A stretch of DNA of 64,000 bases, taken from positions 1 through 64,000 of the forward strand of contig SVLR01000005.1 in the NCBI GenBank assembly GCA_015067785.1, written 5' to 3'. The position numbers and the translations under genes were made by a program. Below the pieces are notes generated by a model that was given only the letters and a program-made list of their open reading frames with translations, was not told where the DNA came from and made no database searches. Position 1 is the first letter of the stretch; each line of letters opens with the position of its first letter. Positions 48,156-57,583 of the stretch are shown here, piece after piece. The DNA is from Oscillospiraceae bacterium. GTDB lineage: Bacteria; Bacillota; Clostridia; Oscillospirales; Oscillospiraceae.

Positions 48156-49355
48156 TTAGCGAAATACGGCGGTGCCGGCGGAGAGGGCGGCCAAGTGGCT
48201 GGCCTCGTAAAGGATCTGGGAGACATCGCTGCGCGTCAGCGTGCCGGTTGCGCTGACAAAAATGCCGTTATCCTCCAAAACCGAGAGGGAGACCGCTGCC
48301 CAAGCGGGCACAACATCCTCCGATGCGGTGGATTTGGCGGTCAAGGCGTCCTTGGAGATGGCAAGATCCAATGCGTTTTGCAGCATCACGGCAGCTTCTG
48401 CGCCCGTAATGGCCTCGTTAAGGTTATTGGTATCCGGCCAGCCGGCAGTCAGACCGGAGCGGAGCGCTGCGGCAAGATAGGGGCGCATCCACTGGGGTGT
48501 GTCAGCGGGCAGAGAAAGGGTAGCGGTATCCTCTAAGGGAATTTCCAGCGCCTTTACCAGCATGGAAAGGAACTCCCCGCGGCTGACTGTCTCGTTTGGA
48601 CGGAAGACAAGCTCGCCGTTAATGCTGTCACCGGTAAAGAGACCGGTGTGGCGCATCCACTCCGCGGTAAAGCGGCAGGCGGTATCCTGGGTGTCGGCGT
48701 ACTGCCTGCTGTCGGTGGGTTTTAAGATCTGCACTGTCACCGTCGCCACCCGGGACACATTCCCGGCGGGGTCAGCGGCGCAGTAGGTGAAGGAGTCTAC
48801 GCCTACTTTGTTCTTCTTAGGGGTATAGACAAAGGTGCCGTCTACAGAAATTTCCACCGCGCCCCGCTTGGGACCGCGCACCAGAGTGTAGGTCAGCTCC
48901 TGCCCCTCCGGCTCGGAGACCTTCAGTGTTCCGTCAACGGCTAAGTTCTTATAGGTCTCCAGAGAAAAGTCCTGTGCCACCGGGGGGTGGTCGGCTTTGC
49001 CGCGGATGGAAATGGTGACGGTGGCGGCATTTTCCACCCGATTTTCATAGACGGGCAGATAAGAAATTTCCGCAACGGTGTCGTTTTGGGTCAGCAGTGG
49101 GGTAAAGGTCAGCTGGGAAAGCTGCTCGGTGGTGAGAATATCGCCTTCCTGAAGAACGCGTTTGCCCAAAAAGACGGTGCCGGCCTCCGGCTCAGGCAGT
49201 GCGGTGATGCACACGCCCATCAGTGCCTGCTTTTCCGAGCTTTCGAAATCGGTGGAAGTAAAACAGTAGATGGCATCACAGTCAACCTCGGCTGCCTGAA
49301 CAGACACGGAAAACAGCAGCGCCAGCGCAAGGATCAGAGTAAATTTGCGACACAT
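48156..49355 (-). CDS. SLH-domain surface protein with cadherin-like/Ig-like repeat
   Basis: signal peptide; DGTFVYTPKKNKVGVDSFTYCAADPAGNVS; PNETVSRGEFLSMLVKALEIP SLH motif. Confidence 0.88.
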   Translation of the reverse strand: MCRKFTLILALALLFSVSVQAAEVDCDAIYCFTSTDFESSEKQALMGVCITALPEPEAGTVFLGKRVLQEGDILTTEQLSQLTFTPLLTQNDTVAEISYLPVYENRVENAATVTISIRGKADHPPVAQDFSLETYKNLAVDGTLKVSEPEGQELTYTLVRGPKRGAVEISVDGTFVYTPKKNKVGVDSFTYCAADPAGNVSRVATVTVQILKPTDSRQYADTQDTACRFTAEWMRHTGLFTGDSINGELVFRPNETVSRGEFLSMLVKALEIPLEDTATLSLPADTPQWMRPYLAAALRSGLTAGWPDTNNLNEAITGAEAAVMLQNALDLAISKDALTAKSTASEDVVPAWAAVSLSVLEDNGIFVSATGTLTRSDVSQILYEASHLAALSAGTAVFR

Positions 49356-49410
49356 AGAAATAACCTCCTAAATTTGTGTTCGGAGGTATTGTTTGCCCCT
49401 TGTGGGAAAA

Positions 49411-50346
49411 TTATGCAGGAACGGGGTAATTTCCTGACGCCGCAATATTCAGGATCGGCAGATTATCCCGGTAGATCTCTTCAAACTGGGAAAGGGGCAG
49501 AGGATTTACTCCACGACCTGCCTCAATGGTATAGCCCGGCCGGCGGAACTGCTGAATAAACCAGTCCTTATAGCCGGCAAAAGCGGAATTATAGGGCACA
49601 TCCGCTAAGCGGTAGCCGCTGGCCGCTGCCATAGCCTCGCCCAACTCTCTTGCGCCGGGGACTTCAATGTTGGAAAAGGTCCAGTAGATCTCCTGTCCCT
49701 GGGTATGAAATGCCAGCACCAATTCCGGGTCTACCACCTCGGTATAGCCCGACAGCGCCTGGGTCTCCAGCTGATTAAAGGGCGCCCGACCCACATAATC
49801 CCGGGGTCCCGGCAGGGTATAGCCTTGGGAAAATTTGATCTCCCGGGCCTGCAGCCACCCGGCGGGGTAGTTGAGATTTAAGTCTGTGCCTAAAAGATTT
49901 GCTTTCCAGCCGTCGGGGAAAGCGATCTCTGGGTAATTTTCCGAAAGCCGCCGGGCAACCTCATACTGCACATCCCCGGGACGGATCGCGCCGGTCACGA
50001 GATCTACCCCATCCGGGTCTACCATCGGCACCATAAAAACGGTGACGGCCTCGTTAAGCGCGGCGGCATCTACATCTCCAACCTGCCCACCTGACTGGAT
50101 GGCTTGCGCAAATTCCTCTGCCCAGCGCAGCAGAATATAGGCGGTGATCCACTCGTTTGCGTGATGGGCAGCGGTGAACAACACCTTTCGCGGTCCACTA
50201 CCGATCACCAAGGTGCGGATTGGACGCTGAAAGGCGGTGGTGGCAAGAAGCTCTGTGCGGCAAAAGGGGTAAGTGCGGACGATCTCCAAAATGGTTTGGT
50301 CGCAGATCTCTGATGTAATGGGAATTGTGGTATCCACAATAGACAT
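49411..50346 (-). CDS. M14 family zinc carboxypeptidase (gamma-D-glutamyl-meso-diaminopimelate peptidase-like)
   Basis: FTAAHHANEWITAYILLRW...MVPMVDPDGVDLVTGAI...DLNLNYPAGW...YTIEAGRG. Confidence 0.88.
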   Translation of the reverse strand: MSIVDTTIPITSEICDQTILEIVRTYPFCRTELLATTAFQRPIRTLVIGSGPRKVLFTAAHHANEWITAYILLRWAEEFAQAIQSGGQVGDVDAAALNEAVTVFMVPMVDPDGVDLVTGAIRPGDVQYEVARRLSENYPEIAFPDGWKANLLGTDLNLNYPAGWLQAREIKFSQGYTLPGPRDYVGRAPFNQLETQALSGYTEVVDPELVLAFHTQGQEIYWTFSNIEVPGARELGEAMAAASGYRLADVPYNSAFAGYKDWFIQQFRRPGYTIEAGRGVNPLPLSQFEEIYRDNLPILNIAASGNYPVPA

Positions 50347-50398
50347 AAAAATCGCCTCCGACTATTCTATGTGTCGGAGGCGATCTGTGTGTATGAAA

Positions 50399-51601
50399 TT
50401 ATTCTGCCTGTGCCTTAGGGGTCTTCTTGGTCAGCACGGCGTTCAGAACACCGTTGCCAACAATCAGAACGAGACCGGTCACACCGTAGATAATGGCGAA
50501 GGTCACGAAGGTAGAAGCAAGGGCGGCAATAAGAGGTGTTGCCAAAGAGAGGACGCTTGCAGGTAGGGAAGCCAGCAGCTCCAGGAAGAAGGGTGCCTGC
50601 AGCACATAGCCCAAAGCGCCTACAAATACAGCGCTGATAAGCCCGTTCACACCCATCCAGCGCAGACCGTTGATGGTGGGCAGGCGGAGCAGGAACAGCA
50701 GAGCCAGCAGTGCGGCAACCGCTACGATGGCGATGGTCTGCATATTGCCGCTGCGGATCATCTTCAGGGCGTCCAAAATCATGGTCAGCTCCTCAGGCAT
50801 ACTCTGCACGATGGTCTGTGCCACATCCTTTGCGGGAGGCAGCGTCTCCACGATGGTGGGCAGAGCGGAGCTTGTGACCTTTTCCACGGCGTTTATCAGC
50901 TTTTCCTTGTCAATCTCTACTTCCTCAGGAAGATTCTTTTCCACGATGGTGACGATCTCTTCCATATGAGGATTCAGAATTTCCAAAACGGACTCGGTGG
51001 TCAGCTTGGGTGCCTCACCGCTGCCGGTGGCAGCATTGATGATGTCCTCAGCATAGGTAGAGACCAGCGCCTGCACCGCAGAGCTTTGGGTCAGCTCCTG
51101 GACCATCTGATCGGTGTTCACCACAGCATCCTCAGGAATCTCTAACTCCGTCATCAGCTCTTCCACATCGATGACACCGCTTTCAACCAAATCAGCAACT
51201 GCGCCGAACAGCTCTTCCATATCCACGCCCTCGGGCAGCTCAAGCTCGGGGAGATTGTCGATCACATTGTCCGGAATCTCGCTGGGCAGTGTTGCGCCTT
51301 CGGGCAGCGCGTCAATATTGATCTCCGGAGGAAGGGTGCCCTCAATCAGATCTTCAATAGTTGCACCGTCGGGCAACTCGCCGATCACATAGTCACCGGA
51401 CAGAAGGATGGGACGGTAGTTTGCAGCGGGCTGACCCAGCTCGTTAAGAAGACCGGATTCAAATACTGCCTTTACCAGCTTGCTGGGGTCGGCATTTTCT
51501 GTCAGGAAAGAAACCACGGGCAAAGCAATCAGGGAAACAACCAGTACGATACTCAGAAGGATCGCCAGAAATGCGCTGAGAATTTTCCAAAGTACTTTCA
51601 T
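50399..51601 (-). CDS. membrane protein with long extracytoplasmic region, paralog of C-terminal part of 51679..53535
   Basis: N-terminal TM, ENADPSKLVKAVFESGLLNELG..., three C-terminal TM segments. Confidence 0.75.
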   Translation of the reverse strand: MKVLWKILSAFLAILLSIVLVVSLIALPVVSFLTENADPSKLVKAVFESGLLNELGQPAANYRPILLSGDYVIGELPDGATIEDLIEGTLPPEINIDALPEGATLPSEIPDNVIDNLPELELPEGVDMEELFGAVADLVESGVIDVEELMTELEIPEDAVVNTDQMVQELTQSSAVQALVSTYAEDIINAATGSGEAPKLTTESVLEILNPHMEEIVTIVEKNLPEEVEIDKEKLINAVEKVTSSALPTIVETLPPAKDVAQTIVQSMPEELTMILDALKMIRSGNMQTIAIVAVAALLALLFLLRLPTINGLRWMGVNGLISAVFVGALGYVLQAPFFLELLASLPASVLSLATPLIAALASTFVTFAIIYGVTGLVLIVGNGVLNAVLTKKTPKAQAE

Positions 51602-51678
51602 AATATGTTCCTTTTCTTTTCTTATTTAACTCCCTGCCCAAAAAGGGCAGGGAGTCTATTTATTATGTAGTGCGTAGC

Positions 51679-53535
51679 TTAATCGTCAGAGAAGAGTCTG
51701 CCGAAGATTGCAGAGAAGAAGCCTCTTAGAACGGTGGTACCCAGCACCAGGGCCAGACCGATCACAGCGTAGACCACTGCGCAGACGATGTATGCCTCAT
51801 GCAGGCCGGTGGTCAAGGGTGTGAGCAGCTTCATAAGGAGATCACCTACAAAGGCAAACTGCTCAGGCAGAAGGGTGATCAGTGCAGGAAGTTTATCTAC
51901 GGCCATTGTGATACCGTAGCACATAGTACCGGCTACAATACCGCAAACACCAACTGTTCTTGCACCGCGCAGACCGGGCAGACGGACCAAGCTGATGAGT
52001 ACGCACAGCGCCAAAACCACCAGCAGTACAGCAGCGCGGAGCGCACCGGTACGGATGAAGCGCAGGGACTTGGTGGCGGCAACGACGATCTCGTTGTCGG
52101 ATTCCAGCAGCGCATTTGCGGCAGAAGACAGATCCGGGAGACCTGCCACCAGATCGGGCAGCGCCTGCTCCAAAGCCTGCTGCATGACCTCCTCTAAGTG
52201 AGCGCGATCCAGTTTAACACCCTCGGGAAGACTTGCCTGCACAATGTCGGCCAGCTCACCCATATGGGGTGCGATGATGGTCATTGCTGTATCCGGGGTC
52301 AGGTGGGTTTCGCCCTCGACACCCATTGCGGCATTCATAACATCCTTCATATAGGCGCTTACCAGCGCTTTGGAAGCACCGCTGTTCGCCAGTCCGGCAC
52401 CAAGCTTTTCCACATCCACATTGACATCTGCGGGGAGTTCCAAGTACTCATTGAGGTGCTCAGTGTCGATGATGTCTGTGCCGGTAAGACCGCCCATAAT
52501 GCCCAAAAGGGCATCCACGGCATCACTGGTTTCACCTGCATGATCAGGCTCGGTAGCTTCCGGCTCGGTGGGCGTGGGTTCCGTTGATTCCGGCTCTGTT
52601 ACTTCCGGCTCCGTTGCATCAGGCTCCGTTACTTCCGGCTCGGTAGCATCAGATTCGTCGATGGTTGCGGGGGCATTTGCGGGATCTGTGGTTTCCGGCT
52701 CAGTAGTTCCTGGCTCAGTAGTTTCCGGTTCGGTGGTCTCAGGCTCCGTTACGCCCGGCTCGGTAGTCTCAGGCTCTGTGACACCCGGCTCGGTGGCATT
52801 GGGGTCCTCCGTGGTCGCTTCCGTAGCACTCTCATCCTGGAACACATCGGAATCGAACAGCATATTTACCAGCGCTTCCGGGTCGGCCATATTGGTGACG
52901 AAGGTGGCGATGGGAGTCAGCAGCAGTGCAATGACCAGCAGGACGCTTAACAATCCGTTGACGGTCTTGCCGATCAGATTGTCATAAAGGCTGCCGATCC
53001 AGCCGCCGACTTTTCTGACTGCCCGGAAGGGCTTTCTTCTGCGGCGACGCTTAGTTTGTTTCTTCTTTACTCTCCGGACTCTCTTTTTTTTTTCGTCCGT
53101 CTCGCATTCCATGACCTTGCGGATCCGGCGCTGGTGACGGGGCTCTCCGGAGAAGGGCGTCTCCAGCCACACCTTGACGATTTCATATGCCAGCTCGGTG
53201 CTTACCACAGCGGCACCCATGGCCATCACGTTGGTATCGTTGTGCAATCTGGTCATTTCTGCACATTCTACATCGGAAAGAAGGGCGCAGCGGATGCCGC
53301 GAACCTTGTTGGCAGCAATGGAAACACCGATACCGGTGGTACACAGCACGATGCCACGGTCACATTTACCTTTGGCAACGGCCTTTGCTGCGGGAATCGC
53401 GAAATCGGAGTAGTCACAGCTTTCGTAGCTGTTGGTGCCGAAGTCTTCCACGCTGTGTCCCAGCTTGCGCAGATAGGGAATCAGCTCTTCCTTCAGCCGT
53501 AGCGCGCCGTGATCGCAGGCGATCGCAATTTTCAT
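51679..53535 (-). CDS. rpiB: In-frame fusion: ribose-5-phosphate isomerase B domain + basic linker + TEP-repeat membrane protein
   Basis: N-term MKIAIACDHGALRLKEELIPYLRKLGHSVEDFG...CTTGIGVSIAANKVRGIRCALLSD...RHQRRIRK; then KKKRVRRVKKKQTKRRRRRK and TM/TEP repeats; A10 run at 53084-53093; start refined. Confidence 0.8.
   Translation of the reverse strand: MKIAIACDHGALRLKEELIPYLRKLGHSVEDFGTNSYESCDYSDFAIPAAKAVAKGKCDRGIVLCTTGIGVSIAANKVRGIRCALLSDVECAEMTRLHNDTNVMAMGAAVVSTELAYEIVKVWLETPFSGEPRHQRRIRKVMECETDEKKKRVRRVKKKQTKRRRRRKPFRAVRKVGGWIGSLYDNLIGKTVNGLLSVLLVIALLLTPIATFVTNMADPEALVNMLFDSDVFQDESATEATTEDPNATEPGVTEPETTEPGVTEPETTEPETTEPGTTEPETTDPANAPATIDESDATEPEVTEPDATEPEVTEPESTEPTPTEPEATEPDHAGETSDAVDALLGIMGGLTGTDIIDTEHLNEYLELPADVNVDVEKLGAGLANSGASKALVSAYMKDVMNAAMGVEGETHLTPDTAMTIIAPHMGELADIVQASLPEGVKLDRAHLEEVMQQALEQALPDLVAGLPDLSSAANALLESDNEIVVAATKSLRFIRTGALRAAVLLVVLALCVLISLVRLPGLRGARTVGVCGIVAGTMCYGITMAVDKLPALITLLPEQFAFVGDLLMKLLTPLTTGLHEAYIVCAVVYAVIGLALVLGTTVLRGFFSAIFGRLFSDD
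52555..52815 (-). repeat. Low-complexity TEP/ATEPEVTEP coding repeats
   Basis: Degenerate 12-24 bp units translating to TEPETTEPGVTEP. Confidence 0.85.
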
Positions 53536-53602
53536 ATGTATAACCTCCTTGCGCCAGGGAGCAGGGGATGCCCTCCCGGTCATCTTTTGCTATATGATAA
53601 TG

Positions 53603-54301
53603 TTATATGATAAATCCGCCGTTGACGCCTAAGATCTGACCGGTCACAAACGGTGCCTCTGCCAGATATAAGGCTGCTTGGGCGATATCTTCCACAGTTC
53701 CGTTTCTTCCTACGGGTGTCTCCTCGCACAGGGCGTCCAGGGTTTCGCCCTCGTAGCCGGCACACATATCCGTCAGGATCACACCGGGTGAGATGGCATT
53801 GACCCGGATCCCGCTGGGACCCAGCTCTTTTGCAAGTGCTTTGGTCAGGGCAATGACAGCACCCTTGGTAGCGGAATAGGCACTTTCATAAGAAGCACCA
53901 ACCTGACCCCACATGGAAGAAATGTTGATAATGCAGCCCTGATGGGTCTGCAAAAAGGCGGGCATCGCAGCTTTTACGCAGTGGTAAATGCCCTTTACAT
54001 TTACATCAAACAGCCTGTCCCAGTCCTCGGGCGGCATTTGGTGGATCAGACCGCCCCGCCAGATACCGGCGTTGCAGACCAAAATATCTATATGTCCAAT
54101 GGACTGAAAGGCTGCTTCTACCGCCTTTCCGTCTGCTACGTCGCAGCAGATCGCGGTGGCACCGGTCTCTGCACTGACTTGCCTTGCGGCTTCGTGCTCT
54201 TTTTCATAGAGGAAAAAGACACGGTCACCCCGTTTGGCAAAGGCCTTTACAATGGCAGCACCGATTCCCCGGGAACCGCCGGTCACAATACAGGTTGCCA
54301 T
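53603..54301 (-). CDS. SDR-family oxidoreductase (FabG-like)
   Basis: CIVTGGSRGIGAAIVKAFAKRG...VCNAGIWRGG...YSATKGAVIALTKALAKELGPSGIRVNAISPGVI. Confidence 0.93.
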   Translation of the reverse strand: MATCIVTGGSRGIGAAIVKAFAKRGDRVFFLYEKEHEAARQVSAETGATAICCDVADGKAVEAAFQSIGHIDILVCNAGIWRGGLIHQMPPEDWDRLFDVNVKGIYHCVKAAMPAFLQTHQGCIINISSMWGQVGASYESAYSATKGAVIALTKALAKELGPSGIRVNAISPGVILTDMCAGYEGETLDALCEETPVGRNGTVEDIAQAALYLAEAPFVTGQILGVNGGFII

Positions 54302-54306
54302 GGCGC

Positions 54307-54741
54307 TTACCTTCTGCGGCTCCGGGTGCGATGATCGGAGTACTGCCGGATGGAAGAAATTTTGGAGTCCGACTCGCTCATAAACTGCTTGAGCTTCTCT
54401 TCAAACAGCTGATCTGCAGTCTTGGGTGCCGGGGGAGGCATAGGTGTGCGCTGGGGTCGGGAGGCGGCATCCTCCCGACGGGGAGCAGACTTTCCTTCCC
54501 GTTGGGGTCTGGCTTCCAAACGCTTAATGGATAGATTGACCTTTCCACCGTCCGTGCCGATCACGATCACCTTTACTTCCTGATTTTCGGTCAGGTGCTG
54601 CCGGATGTCACTTACATAGGTGTTTGCAACCTCCGAGATATGTACAAGACCGGTCTTGTTCTCAGGGAGAGCGATGAATGCGCCGAAATTGGTGATGGAC
54701 TTTACCTTGCCATCCAGGATCGTACCGACGGTCAATTCCAT
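54307..54741 (-). CDS. S1 RNA-binding domain protein (YabR-like)
   Basis: VGTILDGKVKSITNFGAFIALPENKTGLVHISEVANTYVSDI. Confidence 0.92.
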   Translation of the reverse strand: MELTVGTILDGKVKSITNFGAFIALPENKTGLVHISEVANTYVSDIRQHLTENQEVKVIVIGTDGGKVNLSIKRLEARPQREGKSAPRREDAASRPQRTPMPPPAPKTADQLFEEKLKQFMSESDSKISSIRQYSDHRTRSRRR

Positions 54742-54765
54742 ATAAATACTGTTTCCTCCAAAAAA

Positions 54766-55080
54766 TTAAGGATGTGTTGCGCTGGGAGTAAAGAAGCTTG
54801 CGCCGCCTTCCACAAGGTCAAGCATTTGGGAGGCGATGCGCTTAATGCCTTGCACGGTGCCGATCTCGGCAATGTTTTTTGCAAGGTCGTGGTTTTCCCG
54901 CTCTAACCGGGCAGCCTGCTGACGGAGCAGCTCAGTCTCTGCCTCAGTGCGGGTAATGGCATTATGAAGCGTCAAAAGAGAGACGGTGCATACCACCAGC
55001 GTCAGGATCAGAGCGATCTTCAGCAGAGGTGAGCCGTGGCGAAACTGCAAGCGGATCTTTGGTTTTTGTTTGCGAGCCAT
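54766..55080 (-). CDS. divIC: Septum formation initiator family protein (DivIC/FtsB-like)
   Basis: single TM followed by coiled coil RTEAETELLRQQAARLERENHDLAKNI; in yabP-yabQ-divIC-yabR order. Confidence 0.85.
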   Translation of the reverse strand: MARKQKPKIRLQFRHGSPLLKIALILTLVVCTVSLLTLHNAITRTEAETELLRQQAARLERENHDLAKNIAEIGTVQGIKRIASQMLDLVEGGASFFTPSATHP

Positions 55081-55143
55081 GGAATATGCCTCCTCTCTCA
55101 GGCTACTTTGATGCCATTATGGTCATTGTACTCCTATTGTACT

Positions 55144-55530
55144 CTATTTTTTTACGAATGCAAATATTTTTTTGCAAAAAACGGAAATATTTTTCGTCAT
55201 TTTCTTACAAATGCCCCAAATACTGGTAAAAACATCGCGGATCCATCGTGCGGTCCGGAAAATAAGCGGTCGCAGCAGCCGTCCAAGTGTGCCGCGCCAC
55301 AGCAAAAATCCTGCAAACAGCCCTGCACTGTACGCGGGCCGCAGATCCCCCTCGCAGACCCCAAAGCCCAATTGGATACCAAAGGCAAAGAGGGCGATAA
55401 GAAAGATCCCGTCGGAAAAATGGCGCAAAGAGCGTGGAAAAACGCTGAGAAAATCGTAGAGAAGACCCAGTATAGCCCCCATAAGGCAGGCAATGAGAAA
55501 GCGGGAAAATAAAAGTGCGGGCGGTGTCAT
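55144..55530 (-). CDS. yabQ: Spore cortex biosynthesis protein YabQ
   Basis: multi-TM small protein following yabP; FLIACLMGAILGLLYDFLSVF. Confidence 0.85.
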   Translation of the reverse strand: MTPPALLFSRFLIACLMGAILGLLYDFLSVFPRSLRHFSDGIFLIALFAFGIQLGFGVCEGDLRPAYSAGLFAGFLLWRGTLGRLLRPLIFRTARWIRDVFTSIWGICKKMTKNISVFCKKIFAFVKK

Positions 55531-55799
55531 CGAAACAGCCTTTGAAAAATGCCTGCCGGGTTTTTGGGTTCCTCGTAAATGAGAGCGCAGATCTGTCCGT
55601 CAAGGGCGACCTGCCCGCTTTCCGGGGACAGGGTCTTTAAGTGAAGCTGCTGACCTTGCACCGTCAGAATGCCGAGACCGGTTTTCAGGACAATGGTATT
55701 TTCATCAAAGCGCAGTACCTCTGCAGTGCCGGTGAGCGTCAGGCTCTTTCGGTCATTTAATGTTAGCTTATGGGGCTGGGGAATGCGTTCTTCTGCCAT
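55527..55799 (-). CDS. yabP: Sporulation protein YabP
   Basis: PHKLTLNDRKSLTLTGTAEVLRFDENTIVLKTGLGILTVQGQQLHLKTLSPESGQVALDGQICALIYEE. Confidence 0.92.
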   Translation of the reverse strand: MAEERIPQPHKLTLNDRKSLTLTGTAEVLRFDENTIVLKTGLGILTVQGQQLHLKTLSPESGQVALDGQICALIYEEPKNPAGIFQRLFR

Positions 55800-55887
55800 A
55801 GAGATCCCTCCTTACAGGAAAAGTCTATGCAAACGCTGCCATTGACAGACCCCGAAAATCGAATTATACTGGATCAATAGGAAAGGG

Positions 55888-56394
55888 GTGTGGTGCGCAT
55901 TGTTGAAGATAGCAGGTGTAAAAATCCAAATCGGCAACGGCCATACGGAAGCATATGCACTTTTGCGTACCCTTTGGAGGGAGACGACCGACAGACTGTT
56001 TCCACAAATCGCCTACACAGAACGGGGAAAGCCCTACTTCCCGGAGGAAAAACTGTATTTTTCCGTGACCCACACCAAAAATTATGCCTTTTGCGCGCTG
56101 TCCGACCGCCCCGTGGGCATCGATGCCGAGGAGCTTACAAGGAAAATAAACCCTGCCATAGCAGAAAAAATTCTGTCACCGGGGGAATTCCGGCAATATG
56201 AGGCCACCGCGGATAAGAATAAGGCGCTTCTTACTTTTTGGGTACTGAAGGAGGCGGAAGCCAAATGCACCGGAGAGGGCATCCGTATCCACCCGACCCA
56301 CACGGATTTTTCTTTGACAGACACCCGGGTATATGAAATGAAGGGCTGCCTTGTGGCGGTCATTGAAGAACAGGAGAAGGAATATGCTTTTTGA
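55888..56394 (+). CDS. 4'-phosphopantetheinyl transferase superfamily protein
   Basis: ERGKPYFPEEKLYFSVTHTKNYAFCALSDRPVGIDAEELTRK...FWVLKEAEAKCTGEGI. Confidence 0.88.
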   Translation: MWCALLKIAGVKIQIGNGHTEAYALLRTLWRETTDRLFPQIAYTERGKPYFPEEKLYFSVTHTKNYAFCALSDRPVGIDAEELTRKINPAIAEKILSPGEFRQYEATADKNKALLTFWVLKEAEAKCTGEGIRIHPTHTDFSLTDTRVYEMKGCLVAVIEEQEKEYAF

Positions 56395-57142
56395 TACCCA
56401 CGCCCACTTAAATGACCCGGCCTTTGATAAAGACCGGGAGGAACTGATCAGCAGTCTTCCGGAAAAGGGTATAGAATATGTAATGAATGTTGGCTGCTGC
56501 CTGGATTCCTCCAAGGACTGCATTGCTATGGCGGAAAAATACCCCTTTGTTTACGCCTCCGTAGGCTCTCACCCGGATTCTGCAGGGGAGGTCTGCGAGG
56601 AATTGATGGAAACCTATTTGCAAATGGCAAAGCACCCCAAAGTAAAGGCTATCGGTGAGATCGGACTGGACTATTACTATGAGGGCTTTGATAAGCAAAC
56701 ACAGATACGCGCTTTCAAAATGCAGATGGAGCTGGCGCGACAAGCGGAGCTTCCGGTCATCATCCACGAACGGGACGCCCACGGAGATGGGATGGAGGTG
56801 GTCCGGGAATTTCCGGATGTGACCGGCGTGTTCCATTGCTATTCCGGCGCGGCGGAGATGGCGCGGCAGCTGGTAAATAGGGGCTGGTATATTGGCTTTA
56901 CCGGGGTGCTTACCTTCAAAAATGCCAGAAAAGCGGTGGAAACTGCAGCTTCTATTCCTTTGGAGCGAATCGTTTTGGAAACAGACTGCCCCTATATGTC
57001 CCCGGAGCCTTACCGCGGCAAACGGAACGACCCCGGCAGACTGATCCATATGGCGGAAAAATTAGCACAGATCCGCGGGCTGCCTGTAGAAGAAGTTATT
57101 GAAATCACAACAGAAAATGCAAAACGGCTGTATCGCATCTGA
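56384..57142 (+). CDS. tatD: TatD family metal-dependent hydrolase/DNase
   Basis: MLFDTHAHLNDPAFDKDREELI...GEIGLDYYYEG...ETDCPYMSPEPYRGKRNDP; start refined. Confidence 0.95.
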   Translation: MLFDTHAHLNDPAFDKDREELISSLPEKGIEYVMNVGCCLDSSKDCIAMAEKYPFVYASVGSHPDSAGEVCEELMETYLQMAKHPKVKAIGEIGLDYYYEGFDKQTQIRAFKMQMELARQAELPVIIHERDAHGDGMEVVREFPDVTGVFHCYSGAAEMARQLVNRGWYIGFTGVLTFKNARKAVETAASIPLERIVLETDCPYMSPEPYRGKRNDPGRLIHMAEKLAQIRGLPVEEVIEITTENAKRLYRI

Positions 57143-57156
57143 TACAGCCGTTTTTA

Positions 57157-57319
57157 TCCCTTCCCCCGGGGGGAAGGTGCCCCGAAGGGGCGGATGAGGA
57201 ATGCGGGCGGAAAATGATAAAATGGCAGAATGCATAGACATATTCTTGTGTTCGTCATTTCGCTGTTCCTCACCCGGTTTTCGCTTCGCAAAAACCACCC
57301 TCTCCCCGGGAGAGGGGTT
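57157..57319. repeat. Intergenic inverted-repeat element (family D)
   Basis: CCCTTCCCCCGGGGGGAAGGTGCCCCGAAGGGGCGGATGAGG ... CCTCACCCGGTTTTCGCTTCGCAAAAACCACCCTCTCCCCGGGAGAGGG. Confidence 0.6.
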
Positions 57320-57329
57320 TTGGTGGTCA

Positions 57330-57466
57330 CTGCCCGCTTCTCAGCCTTTTCACAAGGGATTCTACAAAGCCCCAGATTGGGGGCTCTAACCATTTGTCGT
57401 AGAGAATGCACATATAAAATGCCTGATGCCAGTTTTCAATGGGACGGAAGACAACACCGGGACGGT
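57330..57466 (-). pseudogene. Orphan duplicated 3' end of the LysR-family gene at 60909..61784
   Basis: ~137 bp roughly 90% identical by eye to 60912..61047; encodes ...ENWHQAFYMCILYDKWLEP..WGFVESLVKRL. Confidence 0.88.
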
Positions 57467-57544
57467 GCTCCGCATAGCGAATCAAAATCTAAATGATTGC
57501 CGATGGCAATCATACCTTGATTAAATCGACGACCCGAAATAAAA

Positions 57545-57583
57545 CAAAAGAGCATTGGATGGTTTACCATCCAATGCTCTTTA
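57545..57583. terminator. Terminator hairpin
   Basis: AAAAGAGCATTGGATGG-TTTA-CCATCCAATGCTCTTT. Confidence 0.75.

Noticed and set aside
52555-52815. Short tandem repeats as CRISPR/VNTR locus
   Set aside because: Degenerate and in-frame, encodes TEP-type stalk; coding low complexity rather than CRISPR.
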